Shown: one piece after another, positions 44,381 through 64,000 of the stretch
Numbering within the stretch: position 1 is the stretch's first letter
Layout of the letters: each line of letters starts with the position of its first letter
Origin: Diadema setosum
Taxonomy: Eukaryota > Echinodermata > Echinoidea > Diadematoida > Diadematidae
Direction: 5' to 3'
NCBI GenBank assembly: GCA_033980235.1
Contig: CM067059.1
Coordinates: 20,992,494 to 21,056,493, forward strand
DNA length: 64,000 nt
Position numbers and translations under genes: made by a program
The notes under the pieces: generated by a model
Database searches by the model: none
What the model saw: only the letters and a program-made list of their open reading frames with translations
Told to the model about the DNA's origin: nothing

Positions 44381-44600
44381 TACTGTAAAACGAGGAATGT
44401 TCGCATGCATTTTAATTTCACGAATTTCGCGAGAGCCAAGATTCACGAAATTAAAATGCATGCGAAAGTTCTTATCTACACTATACGCATTTCTTATCTA
44501 CACTATACGCATTGAATGTTACAGGCAACTCGCAAAAATTTCATGCCACGGCTCCAATTCGAGAAAATTTCATACCGCGAAAATATTGTGTTTTACAGTA
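44381..44600. mobile_element. TACTGTAAAACG MITE (220 bp)
   Basis: TACTGTAAAACGAGGAATGT TCGC pairs with GCGAAAATATTGTGTTTTACAGTA at the right end. Internally, GCATGCATTTTAATTTC and its complement form a second hairpin, and TTCTTATCTACACTATACGC occurs twice in tandem. It abuts the previous foldback. Confidence 0.75.
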
Positions 44601-44730
44601 CTTTGCTTCAGCCATTGAGTTTTTGGGTGGTTATTTTTTTCAAATTTGATGTGATACACTTAGAGCGAAAATGAAAACATGCAAATATCAAGTCTATCAT
44701 TAATGTGAGATGTAATGTTACTTGCTTTAA

Positions 44731-45291
44731 AGGACAAGTTCACCTTCATATACATGTGGGTTGAGTGAATGCAGCAGTATTAGTAGAACACATCAGTGAG
44801 AGTTTGAGGAAAATTGGACAATCCGTTCAAAAGTTATCAATTTTTGAAATTTCTGCTCAGTCACGGCTGGATAAAAAGACTACTATAGCTTGTGATGTCA
44901 CATGTGTACAACGATATAAAGAAAGAATAAAGAAAATTCAACATATTTTCATTTTTCTCGCATAACAAAAAAACACTTGACTTCTCTCTTTCAGAAGGCA
45001 GGGGGGATGATAGTATTCTTAACATACGTCAGTAACAAGTCGAAGAAATGTGCACTTTATTCAAAAAGTAAAGTTTTGTGAAATTCTCTTTTTATTTTCA
45101 TTATATCGTTGTATGCATGTGACATCATACACCGTAGTAGTCTTCTCATCCAGCAGTGACTGTGCAGACTCTTTAAAAATTCATAACTTTTGAACGGATT
45201 GTCCGATTTTCCTCAAACTTTCACTGATGTGTTCTACTAATATTGCTGCATTCTCTAAATCCTCATGTACATATGAAGGTGGACTTGTCCT
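44731..45291. mobile_element. TTAA-flanked long-TIR foldback, family A copy 2 (561 bp)
   Basis: This has the same ends (AGGACAAGTTCACCTTCAT) and TTAA flanks as 8172-8727. It lies about 370 bases upstream of the KPTN start codon and close to the presumed leader acceptor. Confidence 0.85.
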
Positions 45292-45657
45292 TTAAGTACC
45301 ACTAAAAATGTGCAATTTGAATTTTTCAGATTTGGTTTGGGTGAAATTATGTGTGCAAAAACTTCCTTGTCTATACTAATCATCTTGTATTTTGACTATT
45401 TGTGCAGATCTAATAATGAGATTAGATTAGGGGATTAGATTAGGGGATGAGAATGCCCCTTGTATCGAGTCAAAACCACCACCATGGGCACACTGAAGAA
45501 TGCAGAAAATAGTTGGATGTCCTACATTGATGTATATATAAATATGATTATCTTATATTATAATTCATTCCCTTTCTCTTTCAGGATACCTGATAAGACA
45601 GAGCGGAGGATATCATAGTGTCTCTTTGTTGTAGCCACTACTCTTGTAACTGCAGAA

Positions 45658-63066
<17,409 letters not shown>

Positions 63067-63455
63067 GTAAATAGTTGAAGCCCTCCCTCGATTGTCCACA
63101 GATGGCCAATGCGGCAGCAATCATTTCCAGCAAACTTCATGCTTTACCATCTGTCCTCTCAAAAGAGAGAAATAATGAAATGAATATTTCTTTAAAGAGG
63201 AAAAAGAATGCAGTTCTTGATAAATGCATGAGTTTTCGTCTTTCATGAAAGATGTATGAGAGTTTCCCTGTCCTGAATTTTCGTTTTAATTCATTGGTTG
63301 ATGGATTTGATTTATTAGCCCATGTAAAATGTGTGATTGTAATCAATTTATGCAGAGAGTGATATTTGCTAATATTTCCAAGAGGTAATGATGACCTTCA
63401 TATGCTTTAATATATTGACAATTTTGCATGAAACCTTCTCAGACATCTGCATTAA
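63067..63455 (+). other. KPTN intron 8, left part
   Basis: No repeat or exon is recognised here. I looked for the next kaptin exon (YRDLL-like) and did not find it. Confidence 0.5.
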
Positions 63456-64000
63456 AGGACAAGTTCACCTTCATTAACATAAGGATTGAGAGAATGCAGC
63501 AATATTAGTAGAACACATCAGTGAAAGTTTGAGGAAAATTGGGCAATCGATGCAAAAGTTATGAATTTTTAAAACTTTTGTGTTGGAACCAGTGGATGAG
63601 GAGACTACTAAGGCTCATGATGTCATATGAGTACAACAGTATAAAGAAAATGTAAAGAAAATTCAACATATTTTCACTTTTTTCGCATAATAAAAGAACA
63701 CTTGGCTTGCCTCTTTCTAAAGGCAGGGGGAATAATATTACCTATAACATATGTCAGTAACTAGTCAAGGGAATGTGTACTTTTTTCAAAAGATGAAATT
63801 TTGTGAAATTCTCTTTATATTTTCCTTATATTGTTGTACGCATGTGACATCATACACTGCAGTAGTCTTCTCATCCAGTGGTGACTGCACAAAAACTTCA
63901 AAAATTCATAACTTTTGAACGGATTGTCCGATTTTCCTCAAACTTTCAATGATGTGTTCTACTAATATTGCTACATTCTCTCAATCCTTATGTTAATGAA
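63456..64000. mobile_element. TTAA-flanked long-TIR foldback, family A copy 3, cut by the window edge
   Basis: TTAA at 63452-63455 is followed by AGGACAAGTTCACCTTCATT. The inverted right arm is present up to CCTTATGTTAATGAA, so only about the last 15 bases and the right TTAA are missing from the window. It is in KPTN intron 8, 390 bases past exon 8. Confidence 0.85.

Larger units (their letters stand above)
42991..45657. promoter_or_regulatory. Divergent PNO1/KPTN intergenic region
   Basis: The two genes are transcribed away from each other here. PNO1's promoter should lie just right of 42990. KPTN's start is uncertain because CTTTCTCTTTCAG at 45572-45584 looks like an acceptor for a 5' UTR exon. 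Homopolymer C lies at 43831-43862. Four different inverted-repeat elements occupy 43965-45291. There is no TATA box I would defend. Confidence 0.45.

Overview
The window is animal nuclear DNA. It is AT-rich, its genes have many short exons with GT-AG introns, and it is crowded with short inverted-repeat transposons and microsatellites. The repeats (AAAGGACAAGTTCACC foldbacks, TATGCCTCCGCC elements with AGGTCA arrays, tRNA-headed SINEs) and the divergence of the proteins suggest a marine invertebrate deuterostome, most likely an echinoderm. That assignment is an inference. No operons, CRISPR arrays, phage or bacterial features are present.

Three conserved protein-coding genes can be reconstructed exon by exon from reading frame, splice sites and phase. 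(1) PPP4R3/SMEK, the regulatory subunit 3 of protein phosphatase 4, is on the minus strand. Its first coding exon is at 31922 and ten exons run left to 220; the 3' part lies outside the window. (2) PNO1, the KH-domain 40S ribosome assembly factor, is on the minus strand and complete: five exons, 42990 to 38991, 256 residues. (3) KPTN (kaptin), the KICSTOR subunit of the amino-acid/mTORC1 pathway, is on the plus strand. Eight exons run from 45658 to 63066 and the 3' part lies beyond the right edge. PNO1 and KPTN are divergent, with 2.7 kb between their start codons.

Layout: 1-31780 holds exons 2-10 of PPP4R3 and their introns. Intron 4 carries three adjacent TTAA-flanked foldback elements. Intron 3 carries a GC-rich 585 bp transposon. 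Intron 1 (10.7 kb) carries a 144 bp-armed SINE palindrome, a hAT-like element and a 4 kb complex of two related non-autonomous transposon families. 31923-32110 is the PPP4R3 leader and promoter side. 32110-38990 is gene-poor, with TA repeats and foldbacks. 38991-42990 is PNO1 with a decayed LINE reverse transcriptase fragment in intron 1. 42991-45657 is the divergent intergenic region, with four different MITE-like elements packed into 1.3 kb. 45658-64000 is KPTN; its introns 5 and 7 are inflated by nested transposons, one of which begins 12 bp after the exon 7 splice donor.

The three genes are conserved housekeeping genes with no evident joint pathway. I see no novel gene system. The unusual content is the dense and partly ordered transposon landscape, the nuclear-receptor half-site arrays inside repeats, and a perfect 33 bp hairpin. 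Exon coordinates are firm where the translation matches the family and the phases join. UTR ends and transposon boundaries are approximate.
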